Source: Hydractinia symbiolongicarpus
Lineage: Eukaryota; Cnidaria; Hydrozoa; Anthoathecata; Hydractiniidae
Reading direction: 5' to 3'
Assembly (NCBI RefSeq): GCF_029227915.1
Contig: NC_079876.1
Span: 29,671,828-29,735,827 of the forward strand
Length of the DNA stretch: 64,000 bases
A program made the position numbers and the translations under genes. The notes beneath the pieces were generated by a model, which searched no databases, had not been told where the DNA came from, and saw only the letters and a list, made by a program, of their open reading frames with translations. Positions 23,118 through 35,287 of this stretch are shown one piece after another (position 1 is the stretch's first letter; the number at the start of each line of letters is the position of its first letter).

Positions 23118-23200
23118 TACCAGAGGTGGGGTTCGAACCCACTCGGACAATAGTCCATTGGAACTTAAGTCCAACGCCTTAACCACTCGGTCACCCTGGT
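23118..23200 (-). tRNA. tRNA-Leu(UAA) copy
   Basis: Anticodon arm consensus; T-stem base CCCACTCGG and D-stem CTCGGTCACC changes on the plus strand. Confidence 0.68.
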
Positions 23201-23571
23201 TGAAACTTCAGGTTACCAAGGTTACTTGAACTTGGAGAAAGTACTGGCAATGAGCCTTAACATTCTAAATCGTGTAAGAGCATCAACATCTGTCGATCTT
23301 CTTATTTCTTAAATAATTTGCCGTTTTGATAATTTAACAAATTGACTGGAACTGCAAAAAAGTATGGTAATACTTGGTATTTTGAGTTTGAAAATTTGAG
23401 ATATGGAAGGAATAATTGCGCATTGTGAAAGAACGGCTGGTACAACTATTGCAGCTATTCTACCTCTCCAAGTTCGATACTTTGCCACAACGAGTCATGG
23501 TAAACACACTTCCACGTTTAAATTCTCCAAGCATCCTTCAATCATCTTATCAAAAACGTTAACCTAGCTAA

Positions 23572-23654
23572 TAACAGAGGTGGTGTTCGAACCCACTCGG
23601 ACAAGCGTCTAATGGAAGTTAAGTCCAACACCTTATCCACTCGGCCACGCTGGT
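23572..23654 (-). pseudogene. tRNA-Leu-derived pseudogene
   Basis: As 12464, with an added acceptor change (ACCAGCG). Confidence 0.6.
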
Positions 23655-24335
23655 TGAATATTCAGGTTAATAAGGTTACTTGATCTCGGAAAAAGTACTG
23701 GGAATGAACCTTAGTATTTTAAATCGTGCAAAAGCATTAACATCTGTCGATCTTCTTATTTCTTTAATAATTTGCCGTTTTGATAATTCAACAAATTGAC
23801 TGGAACTGCAAAAAAGTATGGTAATATTTGGGATTTTGGGTTTGAAAATTTGAGATATGGAAGGAATAATTGCGCATTGTGAAATAACGGCTGGTACAAC
23901 TATTGCAGCTGTTCTATTTCTCCAGGTTCGATACTTCGCCAGAACGTGTCATGGCAAACACATTTCCACGTTTAAATTCTCCAAGCATCCTTCAATCATC
24001 TTATCACCCAGATAAACCTAGCTAATACCGGAATTGCGCAAGAGCATTACCATTTGACGACCTTTATACTTTTCAATTATTTGCCGTTTTGATAACTCAA
24101 CAGATTGACTGGAACTGCAAACAAGTATGGTAATATCTGTGATTTTGAGTTTAAAAATTTGAGACATGGAAGGAATAATTGCGCATTGTAAAATAACGAC
24201 TGGTACAACTATTGCAGCTGTTCTACCTCTCCAAGTTCGATACTTCGCCACAACGTGTCATGGCAAACACATTTCCACGAATAAAACTCTGCAAGCATCC
24301 CTCAATCTTCTTATCACACAGGTTAGCCTAGCTAA

Positions 24336-24418
24336 TACCAGAGGTGGGGTTCGAACCCACGCAGACAATCGTCCATTGGAACTTAAGTCCAACGCCTTAA
24401 CCACTCGGCCACCCTGGT
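24336..24418 (-). tRNA. tRNA-Leu(UAA), near consensus
   Basis: One change, in the variable arm (GCAGAC). It has G at D-stem position 10, unlike its block B partners at 11103 and 28244. Confidence 0.87.
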
Positions 24419-24788
24419 TGAAATTTCAGGTTACCAAGGTTGCTTGAACTTGGAAAACGTACTGGCAATGAACCACAGTATTCTAAATTGCGCAAGAGCA
24501 CTACCGTTTGACGACCTTCAGATTTTTCAATAATTTGCCCTTTTGATAACTCAATAAAATGAATGGAACTGCAAAATGGGATGGTAATATTTAGGATTTT
24601 GAGTTTGAAAGTTTCAGATATGGAAGGCATTATTGCGTATAATGAAGTAACTGCTGGTAGAATTATTGGGGCTATTCTATTTTGCCCTGTGGGATAATTC
24701 ATCACAACGTATCATGTTAACACGTTTCCACGGTTAAAACTCTCCAAGCATCCCTCAATCTTCTTATCACACAGGTTAGCCTAGCTAA

Positions 24789-24871
24789 TACCAGAGGTGG
24801 GGTTCGAACACACGCGGACAATCGTCCATTGGAACTTAAGTCCAACGCCTTAACCACTTGGCCACCCTGGT
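24789..24871 (-). tRNA. tRNA-Leu(UAA) copy
   Basis: G53-C61 pair altered (GAACACACG on the plus strand) and one A-box change (CCAAGTGG). Confidence 0.62.
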
Positions 24872-25241
24872 TGAAATTTCAGGTTACCAAGGTTGCTTGA
24901 ACTTGGAAAACGTACTGGCAATGAACCTCAGTATTCTAAATCGCGCAAGAGCACTACCATTTGACGGCCTTCAGATTTTTCAATAATTTGCCCTTTTGAT
25001 AACTCAACAAAATGAATGGAACTGCAAAATGGGATGGTAATATTTAGGATTTTGAGTTTGAAAGTTTCAGATATGGAAGACATTATTGCGTATCGTGAAG
25101 TAACGGTTTGTAGAATTATTGGTGTTTTCCATTTTTGCCATGTGCGATATTTCACCACAACGTATCGTGTTAAGACATTCCCACGGTTAAAACTCTCCAA
25201 GCATCCCTCAATCTTCTTATCAGACAGGTTAGACTAGCTAA

Positions 25242-25324
25242 TACCAGAGGTTAGGTTCAAACCCACGCGGACAATCGTCCATTGGAACTTAAATCCAACG
25301 CCTTAACGACTCGGCCCCCCTGGT
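25242..25324 (-). pseudogene. tRNA-Leu-derived pseudogene
   Basis: T-arm GTTTGAACCTAAC, T at position 32, D-arm C-run. Resembles the copy at 21333. Confidence 0.6.
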
Positions 25325-25695
25325 TGTAATTTCAGGTTAATAAGGTTATTTTACCTTGGAAAAAGTACTGGCAATGAACCTTAGTATTTTAAATCGTGCA
25401 AGAGCATTAACATTTGACGATCTTCTTATTTCTTTGATAATTTGCCGTTTTGATAATTCAACAAATTGACTGGAACTGCAAAAAGTTATGGTAATATTAG
25501 GGATTGTGAGTTTGAAATTTTGAGATATGGAAGGAATAATTGCGCATTGAGAAATATCGGCTGGTGCAACTATTGCAGCTATTATATTTCTCCAGATTTG
25601 ATACTTCGCCACAAGGTGTCATGGCAAACACATTTCCACGTTTAAATTCTCCAAGCATCCTTCAATCATCTTATCACCCAGATTAACCTATCTAA

Positions 25696-25778
25696 TACCA
25701 GAGGTGGGGTTCGAACCCATGCGGACAATAGTCCATTGGAACTTAAGTCCAACGCCTTAACCACTCGGCCACCTTGGT
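25696..25778 (-). tRNA. tRNA-Leu(UAA) copy
   Basis: Matches its partner at 8554: one acceptor change (ACCAAGG), outer T-stem A-C. Confidence 0.68.
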
Positions 25779-26149
25779 TGAAACTTCAGGTTACCAAGGT
25801 TACTTGAACTTGGAGAAAGTACTGGCAATGAGCCTTAACATTCTAAATCGTGTAAGAGCATCAACATCTGTCGATCTTCTTATTTCTTAAATAATTTGCC
25901 GTTATGATAATTCAACAAATTGACTGGAACTGCAAAAAATTATGGTAATACTTGGGATTTTGATTTTGAATATTTGAGATATGGAAGGAATAATTGCGCA
26001 TTGTGAAAGAACGGCTGGTACAACTATTGCAGCTATTCTACCTCTCCAAGTTCGATACTTTGCCACAACGAGTCACGGTAAACACACTTCCACGTTTAAA
26101 TTCTCCAAGCATCCTTCAATCATCTTATCAAAAACGTTAACCAAGCTAA

Positions 26150-26232
26150 TAACAGAGGTGGTGTTCTAACCCACTCGGACAAGCGTCCATTGGAACTTAA
26201 GTCCAACACCTTATCCACTCGGCCACCCTCGT
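26150..26232 (-). pseudogene. tRNA-Leu-derived pseudogene
   Basis: B-box and acceptor broken as at 9008. Confidence 0.62.
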
Positions 26233-26572
26233 TGAATATTCAGGTTAATAAGGTTTCTTAAACTTGGAAAAAGTACTGGCAATGAATCTTAGTATTCTAA
26301 ACCGTGTAAGAGCATTGACATCTGTCGACTTTCTTATCTCTTTAATAATTTGCCGCTTTCATAATTCAACAAATTGGGACTTTGAATTTGAAATTTTGAG
26401 ATACGGAAGGAATAATTGCGCATCGTGAAATAACGGTTTGTTGAATTATTGGTGTTTTTCCATTTTCGCTATGTGCGATATTTCACCATAACGTATCGTG
26501 TTAACACATTTCCACGGTTAAAGCTCTCCAAGCATCCCTCAGTCTTCTTATCAGACAGGTTAGACTAGCTAA

Positions 26573-26655
26573 TACCAGAGGTTAGGTTCAAACCCACGCG
26601 GACAATCGTCCATTGGAACTTAAGTCCAACGCCTTAACGACTCGGCCCCCCTGGT
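26573..26655 (-). pseudogene. tRNA-Leu-derived pseudogene
   Basis: T-arm and D-arm changes as at 9431. Confidence 0.62.
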
Positions 26656-27026
26656 TGAAATTTCAGGTTAATAAGTTTATTTGAACTTAGAAAAAGTACT
26701 GGCAATGAACCTTAGTATTTCAAATACCGCAAGAGCATTAACATTTGACGATCTTCTTATTTCTTTAATAATTTGCCGTTTTGATAATTCAACAAATTGA
26801 TTGGAACTGCAAAAAGTTATGGTAATATTTGGGATTGTGAGTTTGAAATTTTGAGATATGGAAGGAATAATTGCGCATTGAGAAATATCGGCTGGTACAA
26901 CTATTGCAGCTATTATATTTCTCCAGATTTGATACTTCGCCACAAGGTGTCATGGCAAACACATTTCCACGTTTAAATTCTCCAAGCATCCTTCAATCAT
27001 CTTATCACCCAGATTAACCTATCTAA

Positions 27027-27108
27027 TACCAGAGGTGGGGTTCGAACCCATGCGGACAATAGTCCATTGGAACTTAAGTCCAACGCCCTAACACTCGGCC
27101 ACCCTGGT
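27027..27108 (-). tRNA. tRNA-Leu(UAA) copy with D-loop deletion
   Basis: 82 nt: one base missing from the D-loop (CCCTAACACTCGG on the plus strand) compared with its partner at 9885. Other arms as there. Confidence 0.62.
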
Positions 27109-27479
27109 TGAAACTTCAGGTTACCAAGGTTACTTGAACTTGGAGAAAGTACTGGCAATGAGCCTTAACATTCTAAATCGTGTAAGAGCATCAACATCTG
27201 TCGATATTCTTATTTCTTAAATAATTTGCCGTTTTGATAATTCAACAAATTGACTGGAACTGCAAAAAAGTATGGTAATACTTGGGATTTTGAGTTTGAA
27301 AATTTGAGATATGGAAGGAATAATTCCGCATTGTGAAAGAACGGCTGGTACAACTATTGCAGCTATTCTACCTCTCCAAGTTCGATACTTTGCCACAACG
27401 AGTCATGGTAAACACACTTCCACGTTTAAATTCTCCAAGCATCCTTCAATCATCTTATGAAAAACGTCAATCTAGCTAA

Positions 27480-27562
27480 TAACAGAGGTGGTGTTCGAAC
27501 CCACTCGGACAAGCGTCTAATGGAAGTTAAGTCCAACACCTTATCCACTCGGCCACCCTGGT
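27480..27562 (-). pseudogene. tRNA-Leu-derived pseudogene
   Basis: As 12464: G53-C61 lost, C at position 37, anticodon TAA. Confidence 0.62.
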
Positions 27563-28243
27563 TGAATATTCAGGTTAATAAGGTTACTTGATCTCGGAAA
27601 AAGTACTGGGAATGAACCTTAGTAATTTAAATCGTGCAAAAGCATTAACATCTGTCGATCTTCTTATTTCTTTAATAATTTGCCGTTTTGATAATTCAAC
27701 AATTTGATTGGAACTGCAAAAAAGTATGGTAATATTTGGGATTTTGGGTTTGAAAATTTGAGATATGGAAGGAATAATTGCGCATTGTGAAATAACGGCT
27801 GGTACAACTATTGCAGCTGTTCTATTTCTCCAGGTTCGATACTTCGCCAGAACGTGTCATGGCAAACACATTTCCACGTTTAAATTCTCCAAGCATCCTT
27901 CAATCATCTTATCACCCAGATAAACCTAGCTAATACCGGAATTGCGCAAGCGCATTACCATTTGACGACCTTCATACTTTTTAATTATTTGCCGTTTTGA
28001 TAACTCAACAGATTGACTGGAACTGCAAACAAGTATGGTAATATCTGTGATTTTGAGTTTGAAAATTTGAGACTTGGAAGGAATAATTGCGCATTGTAAA
28101 ATAACGGCTGGTACAACTATTGCAGCTGTTCTACCTCTCCAAGTTCGATACTTCGCCACAACGTGTCATGGCAAACACATTTCCACGAATAAAACTCTAC
28201 AAGCATCCCTCAATCTTCTTATCACACAGGTTAGCCTAGCTAA

Positions 28244-28326
28244 TACCAGAGGTGGGGTTCGAACCCACGCGGACAATCGTCCATTGGAACTTAAGTCCAA
28301 CGCCTTAACCACTCGGACACCCTGGT
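28244..28326 (-). tRNA. tRNA-Leu(UAA), near consensus
   Basis: D-stem position 10 is T; otherwise consensus. Confidence 0.78.
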
Positions 28327-28696
28327 TGAAATTTCAGGTTACCAAGGTTGCTTGAACTTGGAAAACGTACTGGCAATGAACCACAGTATTCTAAATCGCG
28401 CAAGAGCACTACCATTTGACGACCTTCAGATTTTTCAATAATTTGCCCTTTTGATAACTCAACAAAATGAATGGAACTGCAAAATGGGATGGTAATATTT
28501 AGGATTTTGAGTTTGAAAGTTTCAGATATGGAAGGCATTATTGCGTATCGTGAAGTAACTGCTGGTAGAATTATTGGGGCTATTCTATTTTGCCCTGTGG
28601 GATAATTCATAACAACGTATCATGTTAACACATTTCCACGGTTAAAACTCTCCAAGCATCCCTCAATCTTCTTATCACACAGGTTAGCCTAGCTAA

Positions 28697-28779
28697 TACC
28701 AGAGGTGGGGTTCGAACCCACGCGGACAATCATCCATTGGAACTTAAGTCCAACGCCTTAACCACTCGGCCACCCTGGA
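28697..28779 (-). tRNA. tRNA-Leu(UAA), near consensus
   Basis: First acceptor base is T (TCCAGGG), so the terminal pair is lost; one variable-arm change (CATCC). Confidence 0.78.
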
Positions 28780-29148
28780 TGAAATTTCAGGTTACCAAGG
28801 TTGCTTGAACTTGGAAAACGTACTGGCAATGAACCTCAGTATTCTAAATCGCGCAAGAGCACTACCATTTGACGACCTTCAGATTTTTCAATAATTTGCC
28901 CTTTTGATAACTCAACAAAATGAATGGAACTGCAAAATGGGATGGTAATATTTAGGATTTTGAGTTGAAAGCTTCAGATATGGAAGACATTATTGCGTAT
29001 CGTGAAGTAACGGCTGGTAGAATTATTGGGGCTATTCTATTTTGCCCTGTGGGATAATTCATCACAACGTATCATATTAACACATTTCCACGGTTAAAAC
29101 TCTCCAAGCATCCCTCAATCTTCTTATCACACAGGTTAGCCTAGCTAA

Positions 29149-29231
29149 TACCAGAGGTGGGGTTCGAACCCACGCGGACAATCGTCCATTGGAACTTAAG
29201 TCCAACGCCTTAACCACTCGGCCACCCTGGT
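29149..29231 (-). tRNA. tRNA-Leu(UAA), exact array consensus
   Basis: No difference from consensus. Confidence 0.92.
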
Positions 29232-29601
29232 TGAAATTTCAGGTTACCAAGGTTGCTTGAACTTGGAAAACGTACTGGCAATGAACCTCAGTATTCTAAA
29301 TCGCGCAAGAGCACTACCATTTGACGACCTTCAGATTTTTCAATAATTTGCCCTTTTGATAACTCAACAAAATGAATGGAACTGCAAAATGGGATGGTAA
29401 TATTTAGGATTTTGAGTTTGAAAGTTTCAGATATGGAAGACATTATTGCGTATCGTGAAGTAACGGCTGGTAGAATTATTGGGGCTATTCTATTTTGCCC
29501 TGTGGGATAATTCATCACAACGTATCATGTTAACACATTTCCACGGTTAAAACTCTCCAAGCATCCCTCAATCTTCTTATCACACAGGTTAGCCTAGCTA
29601 A

Positions 29602-29684
29602 TACCAGAGGTGGGGTTTGAACCCTCGCAGACAATCGTCCATTGGAACTTAAGTCCAACGCCTTAACCACTCGGCCACCCTGGT
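29602..29684 (-). tRNA. tRNA-Leu(UAA) copy with T-arm changes
   Basis: T-arm GTTTGAACCCTCG and variable-arm GCAGAC on the plus strand; other arms consensus. Confidence 0.68.
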
Positions 29685-30053
29685 TGAAATTTCAGGTTAC
29701 CAAGGTTACTTGAACTTTGAAAACGTACTCGCAATGAACCTTAGTAATCTAAATCGCGCAAGAGCACTACCATTTGACGACCTTCAGATTTTTCAATAAT
29801 TTGCCCTTCTGATAACTCAACAAAATGAATGGAACTGCAAAATGGGATGGTAATATTTGGGATTTGGAGTTTGAATGTTTGAGATATGGAAGGCATTATT
29901 GCGCATCGTAAAGTAACGGCTAGTAGAACTATTGGGGCTTTTCTATTTCGCCATGTGGGATAATTCAACACAACGTGTCATGTTAACGCATTTCCACGGC
30001 AAAACCTTCCAAGCATCCCTCAAACTTCATATCACACAGGTTAGCCTAGGTAA

Positions 30054-30136
30054 TACCAGAGGTGGTGTTCGAACCCATGCGGATAATAGTCCATTGGAAC
30101 TTAAGTCCAACGCCTTAACCACTCGGCCACCCTGGT
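30054..30136 (-). tRNA. tRNA-Leu(UAA) copy
   Basis: G53-C61 pair lost (GGTGTTCGAACCC on the plus strand) and variable arm GCGGATAATAG; acceptor, D and anticodon arms consensus. Confidence 0.66.
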
Positions 30137-30817
30137 TGAAATTTCAGGTTACCAAGGTTGCTTGAACTTGGAAAACGTACTGGCAATGAACCTCAGTATT
30201 TGAAATCGTGCAAGAGCATTTACATCTGTCGATCTTTTTATTTCTTTAATATTTTGCCGTTTTGATAATTCAACAAATTGACTGGAACTGCAAAAAAGTA
30301 TGGTAATATTTAGGATTTTGAGTTTGAAAATTTGAGATATGGAGGGAATAATTGCACATTGGGAAATAACGGCTGGTACAACTATTGCAGCTGTTCTATT
30401 TCTCCAGGTTCGATACTTCGCCAGAACGTGTCATGGCAAACACATTTCCACGTTTAAATTCTCCAAGCATCCTTCAATCATCTTATCACCCAGATAAACC
30501 TAGCTAATACCGGAATTGCGCAAGCGCATTACCATTTGACGACCTTCATACTTTTTAATTATTTGCCGTTTTGATAACTCAACAGATTGACTGGAACTGC
30601 AAACAAGTATGGTAATATCTGTGATTTTGAGTTTGAAAATTTGAGACTTGGAAGGAATAATTGCGCATTGTAAAATAACGGCTGGTACAACTATTGCAGC
30701 TGTTCTACCTCTCCAAGTTCGATACTTCGCCACAACGTGTCATGGCAAACACATTTCCACGAATAAAACTCTACAAGCATCCCTCAATCTTCTTATCACA
30801 CAGGTTAGCCTAGCTAA

Positions 30818-30900
30818 TACCAGAGGTGGGGTTCGAACCCACGCGGACAATCGTCCATTGGAACTTAAGTCCAACGCCTTAACCACTCGGACACCCTGGT
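30818..30900 (-). tRNA. tRNA-Leu(UAA), near consensus
   Basis: Duplicate of 28244-28326. Confidence 0.78.
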
Positions 30901-31270
30901 TGAAATTTCAGGTTACCAAGGTTGCTTGAACTTGGAAAACGTACTGGCAATGAACCACAGTATTCTAAATCGCGCAAGAGCACTACCATTTGACGACCTT
31001 CAGATTTTTCAATAATTTGCCCTTTTGATAACTCAACAAAATGAATGGAACTGCAAAATGGGATGGTAATATTTAGGATTTTGAGTTTGAAAGTTTCAGA
31101 TATGGAAGGCATTATTGCGTATCGTGAAGTAACTGCTGGTAGAATTATTGGGGCTATTCTATTTTGCCCTGTGGGATAATTCATAACAACGTATCATGTT
31201 AACACATTTCCACGGTTAAAACTCTCCAAGCATCCCTCAATCTTCTTATCACACAGGTTAGCCTAGCTAA

Positions 31271-31353
31271 TACCAGAGGTGGGGTTCGAACCCACGCGGA
31301 CAATCATCCATTGGAACTTAAGTCCAACGCCTTAACCACTCGGCCACCCTGGA
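31271..31353 (-). tRNA. tRNA-Leu(UAA), near consensus
   Basis: Duplicate of 28697-28779, with T as first acceptor base. Confidence 0.78.
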
Positions 31354-31723
31354 TGAAATTTCAGGTTACCAAGGTTGCTTGAACTTGGAAAACGTACTGG
31401 CAATGAACCTCAGTATTCTAAATCGCGCAAGAGCACTACCATTTGACGACCTTCAGATTTTTCAATAATTTGCCCTTTTGATAACTCAACAAAATGAATG
31501 GAACTGCAAAATGGGATGGTAATATTTAGGATTTTGAGTTTGAAAGCTTCAGATATGGAAGACATTATTGCGTATCGTGAAGTAACGGCTGGTAGAATTA
31601 TTGGGGCTATTCTATTTTGCCCTGTGGGATAATTCATCACAACGTATCATATTAACACATTTCCACGGTTAAAACTCTCCAAGCATCCCTCAATCTTCTT
31701 ATCACACAGGTTAGCCTAGCTAA

Positions 31724-31806
31724 TACCAGAGGTGGGGTTCGAACCCACGCGGACAATCGTCCATTGGAACTTAAGTCCAACGCCTTAACCACTCGGCCAC
31801 CCTGGT
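31724..31806 (-). tRNA. tRNA-Leu(UAA), exact array consensus
   Basis: Duplicate of 29149-29231; no difference from consensus. Confidence 0.92.
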
Positions 31807-32176
31807 TGAAATTTCAGGTTACCAAGGTTGCTTGAACTTGGAAAACGTACTGGCAATGAACCTCAGTATTCTAAATCGCGCAAGAGCACTACCATTTGAC
31901 GACCTTCAGATTTTTCAATAATTTGCCCTTTTGATAACTCAACAAAATGAATGGAACTGCAAAATGGGATGGTAATATTTAGGATTTTGAGTTTGAAAGT
32001 TTCAGATATGGAAGACATTATTGCGTATCGTGAAGTAACGGCTGGTAGAATTATTGGGGCTATTCTATTTTGCCCTGTGGGATAATTCATCACAACGTAT
32101 CATGTTAACACATTTCCACGGTTAAAACTCTCCAAGCATCCCTCAATCTTCTTATCACACAGGTTAGCCTAGCTAA

Positions 32177-32259
32177 TACCAGAGGTGGGGTTTGAACCCT
32201 CGCAGACAATCGTCCATTGGAACTTAAGTCCAACGCCTTAACCACTCGGCCACCCTGGT
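32177..32259 (-). tRNA. tRNA-Leu(UAA) copy with T-arm changes
   Basis: Duplicate of 29602-29684. Confidence 0.68.
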
Positions 32260-32628
32260 TGAAATTTCAGGTTACCAAGGTTACTTGAACTTTGAAAACG
32301 TACTCGCAATGAACCTTAGTAATCTAAATCGCGCAAGAGCACTACCATTTGACGACCTTCAGATTTTTCAATAATTTGCCCTTCTGATAACTCAACAAAA
32401 TGAATGGAACTGCAAAATGGGATGGTAATATTTGGGATTTGGAGTTTGAATGTTTGAGATATGGAAGGCATTATTGCGCATCGTAAAGTAACGGCTAGTA
32501 GAACTATTGGGGCTTTTCTATTTCGCCATGTGGGATAATTCAACACAACGTGTCATGTTAACGCATTTCCACGGCAAAACCTTCCAAGCATCCCTCAAAC
32601 TTCATATCACACAGGTTAGCCTAGGTAA

Positions 32629-32711
32629 TACCAGAGGTGGTGTTCGAACCCATGCGGATAATAGTCCATTGGAACTTAAGTCCAACGCCTTAACCACTCG
32701 GCCACCCTGGT
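32629..32711 (-). tRNA. tRNA-Leu(UAA) copy
   Basis: Duplicate of 30054-30136. Confidence 0.66.
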
Positions 32712-33392
32712 TGAAATTTCAGGTTACCAAGGTTGCTTGAACTTGGAAAACGTACTGGCAATGAACCTCAGTATTTGAAATCGTGCAAGAGCATTTACAT
32801 CTGTCGATCTTTTTATTTCTTTAATATTTTGCCGTTTTGATAATTCAACAAATTGACTGGAACTGCAAAAAAGTATGGTAATATTTAGGATTTTGAGTTT
32901 GAAAATTTGAGATATGGAGGGAATAATTGCACATTGGGAAATAACGGCTGGTACAACTATTGCAGCTGTTCTATTTCTCCAGGTTCGATACTTCGCCAGA
33001 ACGTGTCATGGCAAACACATTTCCACGTTTAAATTCTCCAAGCATCCTTCAATCATCTTATCACCCAGATAAACCTAGCTAATACCGGAATCGCGCAAGA
33101 GCATTACCATTTGACGACCTTCAGACTTTTCAATTTTTTGCCGTTTTGATAACTCAACAGATTGACTGGAACTGCAAACAAGTATGGTAATATCTGTGAT
33201 TTTGAGTTTGAAAGTTTGAGACATGGAAGGAATATTTGCGCATTGTGAAATAACGGCTTGTACAACTATTGCAGCTGTTCTACCTCTCCAAGTTCGATAC
33301 TTCGCCACAACGTGGCATGGGAAACACATTTTCACGATTAAAACTCTACAAGCATCCCTCAATCTTCTTATCACACAGGTTAGCCTAGCTAA

Positions 33393-33474
33393 TACCAGAG
33401 TTGGGTTCAAACTTACGCGGACAATCGTCCATTGGAACTTAAGTTCAACGCCTTAACCCTTCGGCCACCCTGGT
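33393..33474 (-). pseudogene. tRNA-Leu-derived pseudogene
   Basis: 82 nt, a base lost in the T-stem; T-loop changed (TTCAAAC), anticodon-stem and D-loop changes. Anticodon TAA. Confidence 0.58.
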
Positions 33475-33844
33475 TGAACATTCAGGTTAATAAGGTTACT
33501 TGAATTTGGAAAGGGTACGGGAAATGAACCTTAGTATTCTAAATCGCCCAAGAGCATTACCATTTGACCAATTTCAGATTTTTTAATAATTTTCTATTTT
33601 AATAGCTCAACAAAGTGAATGGAGCTGCAAAAAAGGATGGTAATATTTGGGATTTGGAGTTTGAATGTTTGAGATATGGAAGGCATTATTGCGCATCGTG
33701 AAGTAACGGCTGGTACAACTATTAAAGCTGTTCTATTTCTCCAGGTTCGATACTTCGCCTAAACGTGTCATGGCAAACACATTTCCACGTTTAATTTCTC
33801 CAAGCATCCTTCAATCATCTTATCACCCAGATAAACCTAGCTAA

Positions 33845-33927
33845 TACCAGAGGTGGGGTTCGAACCCACGCGGACAATCGTCCATTGGAACTTAAGGCCA
33901 ACGCCTTAACCACTAGGCCACCCTGGC
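33845..33927 (-). tRNA. tRNA-Leu(UAA) copy
   Basis: T-arm and variable arm consensus; anticodon-stem mismatch (TTGGC), one A-box change (CCTAGTGG) and the first acceptor base is G. Confidence 0.66.
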
Positions 33928-34297
33928 TGAATTTTCAGGTTACCAAGGTTACTTGAACTTGGAAAACGTACTGGCAATGAACCTTAGTATTCTAAATCGT
34001 GCAAGAGCACTACCATTTGACGACCTTCAGATTTTTCAATCATTTGCCCTTTTGATAACTCAACAAAATGAATGGAACTGCAAAATGGGATGGTAATATT
34101 TGGGATTTTGAGTTTGAAAGTTTCAGATATGAAAGGCATTATTGCGTATCATGAAGTAACGGCTGGTAGAATTATTGGGGCTATTCTATTTCGCCCTGTG
34201 GGAGAATTCAACACAACGTATCATGTTAACACATTTCCACGGTTAAAACTCTCCAAGCATCCCTCACTCTTCTTATCACGCAGGTTAGCCTAGCTAA

Positions 34298-34380
34298 CAC
34301 CACAGGTGGGGTTCGAACCCATGCGGACAATAGTCCATTGGAACTTAAGTCCAACGTCTTAACCACTCGGCCACCCTAAT
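34298..34380 (-). pseudogene. tRNA-Leu-derived pseudogene
   Basis: Discriminator is G, acceptor reads ATTAGGG against CTGTGGT, outer T-stem A-C. Anticodon TAA. Confidence 0.6.
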
Positions 34381-34751
34381 TGAAATTTCAGGTTAATAAG
34401 GTTACTTGATCTTGGAAAAACTACTGGGAATGAACCTTAGTATTTAAAATCGCGCAAGAGCATTAACATCTGTCGATCTTCTTATTTCTTTAATAATTTG
34501 CCGTTTTGATAATTCAACAAATTGACTGGAACTGCAAAAAAGTATGGTAATATTTGGGATTTTGAGTTTGAAAATTTGAGATATGGAAGGAATAATTGCG
34601 CATTGTGAAATAACGGCTGGTACAACTATTGCAGCTGTTCTATTTTTCCAGGTTCGATCCTTCGCCAGAACGTGTCATGGCAAACACATTTCCACGTGTA
34701 AATTCTCCAAGCATCCTTCAATCATCTTATCACCAAGATAAACCTAGCTAA

Positions 34752-34834
34752 TACCAGAGGTAGGGTTCGAACCCACGCGGACAATCGTCCATTGGAACTT
34801 AAGTCCAACGCCTTAACCACTCGGTCACCCTGGT
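34752..34834 (-). tRNA. tRNA-Leu(UAA) copy
   Basis: One T-stem change (GGTAGGGTTCG on the plus strand) and one D-stem change (CGGTCACC); anticodon arm and acceptor consensus. Confidence 0.73.
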
Positions 34835-35204
34835 TGAAATTTCAGGTTACCAAGGCTACTTGAACTTGGAAAACATACTGGCAATGAACCTTGGTATTCT
34901 AAATCGTGCAAGAGCACTACCATTTGAAGATCTTCAGATTTTCCAATAACTTGCCCTTTTGATAGCTCAACAAAATGAATGGAACTGTAAAATGGGACGG
35001 TAATACTTGGGATTTTGAGTTTGAAAGTTTCAGATATGGAAGGCATTATTGCGTATCGTGAAGTAACGGCTGGTAAAATTATTGGGGCTACTCTATTTTG
35101 CCCTGTGGGATAATTCAACGCAACGTATCATGTTAACACATTTCCACGGTTAAAACTCTCCAAGTATCCCTCAATCTTCTTATCACACAGGTTAACCTAG
35201 CTAA

Positions 35205-35287
35205 TACCAGAGGTGGGGTTCGAACCCATGCGGACAATAGTCCATTCGAACTTTAGTCCAACGCCTTAACCACTCGGCCACCCTGGT
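35205..35287 (-). tRNA. tRNA-Leu-derived copy with AAA anticodon
   Basis: Anticodon loop CTAAAGT gives AAA. An anticodon-stem mismatch (ATTCGAAC) and outer T-stem A-C accompany it; the acceptor is consensus. With a Leu body but a Phe-type anticodon, it is more likely a decaying copy than a real isoacceptor. Confidence 0.6.

Larger units (their letters stand above)
21416..24433. repeat. Segmental duplication block B, copy 2 of 3
   Basis: Offset 13233 bp from copy 1. Confidence 0.85.
25325..28342. repeat. Segmental duplication block B, copy 3 of 3
   Basis: Offset 17142 bp (17141 after a one-base loss in the tRNA at 27027) from copy 1. Confidence 0.85.
27926..33074. repeat. Recent 2.57-kb tandem duplication
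   Basis: 27926-30499 and 30500-33074 are almost identical. tRNA starts 28244, 28697, 29149, 29602 and 30054 recur 2574-2575 bp later. The one difference I noticed is a T missing near 28966 (GAGTTGAAAGC against GAGTTTGAAAGC). The near identity marks it as one of the youngest rearrangements here. Confidence 0.88.
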
